Positions 61,626-64,000 of a DNA stretch of 64,000 nucleotides are shown piece by piece. How positions within the stretch are numbered: position 1 is the stretch's first letter; each line of letters opens with the position of its first letter. Both the position numbers and the translations under genes were made by a program. Source of the DNA: Sphaerisporangium rhizosphaerae (lineage in GTDB: Bacteria; Actinomycetota; Actinomycetes; Streptosporangiales; Streptosporangiaceae); assembly GCF_042665155.1 (NCBI RefSeq), contig NZ_JBHTCG010000019.1:1-64000 (forward strand). Direction: 5' to 3'. The notes below the pieces were generated by a model. That model made no database searches and was not told the origin of the DNA. It worked only from the letters and a program-made list of their open reading frames with translations.

Positions 61626-61656
61626 TTGACACCTGCGACGTGTCAGGGGCTATGGT
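61626..61656 (+). promoter_or_regulatory. ilvB leader promoter
   Basis: TTGACA (61626-61631), a consensus -35 box, and TATGGT (61651-61656), a good -10 box, are 19 bp apart. The ATG of the leader peptide begins seven bases after the -10 box, so transcription should start at or next to it. Confidence 0.7.
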
Positions 61657-61662
61657 TGCCGC

Positions 61663-61746
61663 ATGCGTATCACTGGGGACTCGATTGCCGGGCTGCAGCA
61701 GCCTCGGCTTGACGGTGTAGTACTTCGCCGGCGCGCGGGTCGCTGA
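61663..61746 (+). CDS. ilvBN leader peptide (27 residues)
   Basis: Leaderless 27-codon frame from ATG 61663 with Ile at codons 3 and 8, Leu at 11 and 16, and a Val-Val-Leu triplet at codons 19-21. That triplet is written GTA GTA CTT, rare codons in such GC-rich DNA, as expected of a sensor of charged branched-chain tRNAs. A terminator with a T run follows, then ilvB. The first part of the frame (CTGGGGACTC, 61673-61682) can pair with GAGTCCCCAG (61751-61760) just past the stop. Confidence 0.75.
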   Translation: MRITGDSIAGLQQPRLDGVVLRRRAGR

Positions 61747-61770
61747 CGAAGAGTCCCCAGCCTGCGCGCA

Positions 61771-61808
61771 GCCCCAGCATCGCCTCTCCGGCGAGCGGGG
61801 CATTTTTT
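61771..61808 (+). terminator. ilvB attenuator terminator
   Basis: A GC-rich hairpin with left arm GCCCC...CGCC (61771-61784) and right arm GGCG...GGGGC ends in CA and six T residues (61803-61808). The T run is exceptional in this window. It lies 25 bp after the leader-peptide stop and 41 bp before ilvB. Confidence 0.8.
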
Positions 61809-61848
61809 ATGGCCACAGCCCAGCTCAGCCACGCAAGGAAACGAGCCG

Positions 61849-63600
61849 ATGACCGAAGAGATGACAGGTGCGCAGGCCCTCGTCAGGGCGCTGGAGCAGG
61901 TCGGGGTCGACACGGTGTTCGGGATCCCGGGCGGCGCGATCCTGCCCGCCTACGACCCGCTCTACGACTCCACCAAGGTCAGGCACGTCCTCGTACGCCA
62001 CGAGCAGGGCGCGGGCCACGCCGCCGAGGGGTACGCCCAGGCGACCGGCCGGGTCGGAGTCTGCATGGCGACCAGCGGACCGGGCGCCACGAACCTGGTG
62101 ACCGCCATCGCCGACGCGTACATGGACTCGGTGCCCATCGTGGCGATCACCGGGCAGGTCGCGGCGCCGCTGATCGGCACGGACGCCTTCCAGGAGGCCG
62201 ACATCTCCGGCATCACCATGCCGATCACCAAGCACAACTTCCTGGTCACCGACGCCGATGACATTCCCCGCACCATCGCCGAGGCCTTCCACATCGCCTC
62301 GACGGGCCGGCCCGGCCCCGTCCTGGTCGACATCTCCAAGGACGCCCTGCAGGCCACCACCGCCTTCTCCTGGCCGCCCGTCATGCGCCTGCCGGGCTAC
62401 CGCCCGGTGACCCGGCCGCACTCCAAGCAGATCAGAGAGGCCGCGCGCCTCATGGCCGAGGCCAAGCGGCCGGTGCTGTACGTCGGCGGCGGCGTGCACA
62501 AGGCCCGCGCCTCGGCCGAGCTGCTGCAACTGGCCGAACTGACCGGCATCCCCGTGATCACCACCCTCATGGCCAGGGGCACCTTCCCCGACAGCCACGA
62601 CCTGCACCTCGGCATGCCGGGCATGCACGGCACGGTCGCCGCCGTGGGCGCCCTGCAGCGCAGTGACCTGCTCATCGCGCTCGGCACGCGCTTCGACGAC
62701 CGGGTGACCGGCCGGTTGGACACCTTCGCCCCGCACGCCAAGATCATCCACGCCGACATCGACCCGGCCGAGATCTCCAAGAACCGCCACGCGGACGTCC
62801 CGATCGTGGGCGACTGCCGCGAGGTGCTCACCGACCTGCTCGGCGCCATCAAGCACGAGCAGGCCGAGGGCCGCTCCGGCGACTACACCGCCTGGTGGGC
62901 GGTGCTCGACGGCTACCGCCAGACCTATCCGCTGGGGTACGACTCGCCGGACGACGGCTCGCTCGCGCCGCAGTACGTCGTCGAGCGGCTCAGCGCTCTG
63001 GTCGGGCCGGACGCCTACTACGTGGCCGGCGTCGGCCAGCACCAGATGTGGGCCGCCCAGTTCATCGGCTACGAGAACCCGGGCACGTTCATCAACTCCG
63101 GCGGCGCGGGCACGATGGGCTTCGCGGTGCCGGCGGCGATGGGCGCCAAGATGGGGCAGCCCGAGGCCACGGTGTGGGCGATCGACGGCGACGGCTGCTT
63201 CCAGATGACCAACCAGGAGCTCGCCACCTGCGCGCTCGAAGGGGTGCCGATCAAGGTGGCCGTGATCAACAACGGCAACCTCGGCATGGTCCGTCAATGG
63301 CAGACGCTGTTCTACAACGAGCGCTACTCCAACACCGACCTGCAGTCGCCCCGCCGCATCCCCGACTTCGTGAAGCTGGCCGACGCCTATGGCTGCGTGG
63401 GCCTGCGGTGCGAGCGTCCCGAGGACGTCGATGCCACGATCCGCAAGGCGATGGAGATCAACGACGTGCCCGTGGTCATCGACTTCGTCGTGCACCCGGA
63501 CGCGATGGTGTGGCCCATGGTCGCCGCCGGAACCAGCAACGACGAGATCAAGTTCGCTCGTGACCTGGCTCCCGTGTGGGACAACGAGGAGGAGTCATGA
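61849..63600 (+). CDS. ilvB: Acetolactate synthase large subunit
   Basis: Thiamine-diphosphate enzyme for the first common step of valine, leucine and isoleucine synthesis. The 583-residue protein has the catalytic Glu region HEQGAGHAAEGYAQATGRVG, the FAD/central domain, and the ThDP motif IDGDGCFQMTNQELATC with NNGNLGMVRQWQ. ATG 61849 follows AAGGAAA at eight bases. It is controlled by the leader-peptide attenuator upstream. The regulatory subunit gene follows after a short bridging frame. Confidence 0.96.
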   Translation: MTEEMTGAQALVRALEQVGVDTVFGIPGGAILPAYDPLYDSTKVRHVLVRHEQGAGHAAEGYAQATGRVGVCMATSGPGATNLVTAIADAYMDSVPIVAITGQVAAPLIGTDAFQEADISGITMPITKHNFLVTDADDIPRTIAEAFHIASTGRPGPVLVDISKDALQATTAFSWPPVMRLPGYRPVTRPHSKQIREAARLMAEAKRPVLYVGGGVHKARASAELLQLAELTGIPVITTLMARGTFPDSHDLHLGMPGMHGTVAAVGALQRSDLLIALGTRFDDRVTGRLDTFAPHAKIIHADIDPAEISKNRHADVPIVGDCREVLTDLLGAIKHEQAEGRSGDYTAWWAVLDGYRQTYPLGYDSPDDGSLAPQYVVERLSALVGPDAYYVAGVGQHQMWAAQFIGYENPGTFINSGGAGTMGFAVPAAMGAKMGQPEATVWAIDGDGCFQMTNQELATCALEGVPIKVAVINNGNLGMVRQWQTLFYNERYSNTDLQSPRRIPDFVKLADAYGCVGLRCERPEDVDATIRKAMEINDVPVVIDFVVHPDAMVWPMVAAGTSNDEIKFARDLAPVWDNEEES

Positions 63601-63650
63601 GCGCACGGGCCCACGGACCATCCACCGGTTTCGCAGGAGGGAACGCATGA
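63597..63650 (+). CDS. Possible 17-residue bridging ORF between ilvB and ilvN
   Basis: ATG 63597 overlaps the ilvB stop (ATGA), with GAGGAG just upstream. The 17-codon frame (MSARAHGPSTGFAGGNA) ends at TGA 63648-63650, which overlaps the ilvN ATG (63647) again as ATGA. Both ends thus have the coupling geometry used between the real genes here. It may carry ribosomes from ilvB to ilvN, and the peptide itself may be irrelevant. Confidence 0.45.
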   Translation: MSARAHGPSTGFAGGNA

Positions 63651-64000
63651 GCCGCCACACGCTGTCGGTTCTCGTCGAGAACAAGCCCGGTGTCCTGGCC
63701 CGGGTCGCCGCGCTGTTCAGCCGGCGCGGGTTCAACATCGACTCCCTGGCGGTCGGGCCGACCGAGCACGACGACGTCTCGCGCATGACCATCGTCGTCA
63801 ACGTCGCCGAGCTGCCGCTGGAGCAGGTCACCAAGCAGCTCAACAAGCTGGTCAACGTGATCAAGATCGTGGAGCTCGACCCCTCCCAGTCCGTGCAGCG
63901 GGAGCTCACGCTCATCAAGGTCCGCGCGGACGCCGACACCCGTTCCAACGTGCTAGAACTGGTGCAGCTGTTCCGCGCCCGCTGTGTGGACGTGGCCACG
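63647..64000 (+). CDS. ilvN: Acetolactate synthase small (regulatory) subunit, cut by window end
   Basis: The first 118 codons are present. MSRHTLSVLVENKPGVLARVAALFSRRGFNIDSL is the ACT domain that binds valine for feedback control of IlvB, followed by VTKQLNKLVNVIKIVEL and RELTLIKVRAD typical of IlvN. ATG 63647 follows GGAGGG at about five bases. Likely followed outside the window by ilvC. Confidence 0.95.
   Translation, partial: MSRHTLSVLVENKPGVLARVAALFSRRGFNIDSLAVGPTEHDDVSRMTIVVNVAELPLEQVTKQLNKLVNVIKIVELDPSQSVQRELTLIKVRADADTRSNVLELVQLFRARCVDVAT

Overview
This is a 64 kb stretch of very GC-rich chromosome (about 70 to 75 % by eye) from a filamentous actinobacterium. The evidence is the codon use, the frequent GTG starts, stop/start overlaps of the ATGA or GTGA type, leaderless genes with a TANNNT -10 box, the GlgE maltosyltransferase pathway, tandem Ser/Thr kinases and GGDEF-EAL proteins. 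The order etfBA, cysteine desulfurase, mnmA, methionine synthase-like, ligA, GGDEF-EAL, gatCAB, second GGDEF-EAL, ilvBN follows, from memory, the Streptomyces chromosome core. Repeat-rich intergenic DNA and several inserted genes suggest another family, for example Streptosporangiaceae. That placement is inference. No tRNA, rRNA, CRISPR array, prophage or complete insertion sequence was seen.

Layout. 0-9 kb: alpha-glucan metabolism, with glgE-treS-mak on the minus strand and glgP divergent on the plus strand; glgB is not adjacent. 8.7-11.6 kb: a DGPF/YCII protein with its ECF42-type sigma factor, then an FMN reductase with an HxlR regulator behind a likely operator. 11.7-12 kb: a short remnant of an Rpn-type nuclease gene. 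12.2-17.1 kb: an uncharacterised operon of a coiled-coil protein, a QueC-like PP-loop enzyme, an M55 D-aminopeptidase, a Tat-exported flavin amine oxidase and a YbaK-type deacylase. 17.6-23.6 kb: three tandem Ser/Thr kinase paralogues, one with a collagen-like linker. 24-29.7 kb: etfBA, an MFS exporter, repeat-filled DNA, a TetR gene, and a cysteine desulfurase divergent from the TetR gene across a shared operator/promoter.

29.7-43 kb: accessory genes between core genes: a DUF2871 membrane protein, a Tat-exported serine hydrolase, a CPBP protease, a divergent ribosomal protein L11 paralogue facing a MerR regulator, a conserved hypothetical, mnmA, a metallo-hydrolase, a methionine synthase-like gene, a secreted protein, ligA and a LuxR-type regulator. 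43-64 kb: a large secreted sedolisin-like protease, a GGDEF-EAL protein, gatCAB, a VanW-family cell-envelope protein, a PQQ-type sugar dehydrogenase lipoprotein, a 2-hydroxyacid dehydrogenase, a PAS-GGDEF-EAL protein, and the ilvB-ilvN operon behind a leader-peptide attenuator.

Most notable point: the L11 paralogue at 32841-33266 has lost the prolines that thiopeptide antibiotics contact in normal L11. Its promoter has the 19-bp spacer and central dyad of a MerR-activated promoter and appears to give a leaderless mRNA. Together with the divergent merR gene this looks like an inducible ribosome-replacement (target-swap) resistance or stress module. Second in interest is the PP-loop/M55/amine oxidase/YbaK operon, whose chemistry cannot be assigned from sequence alone.
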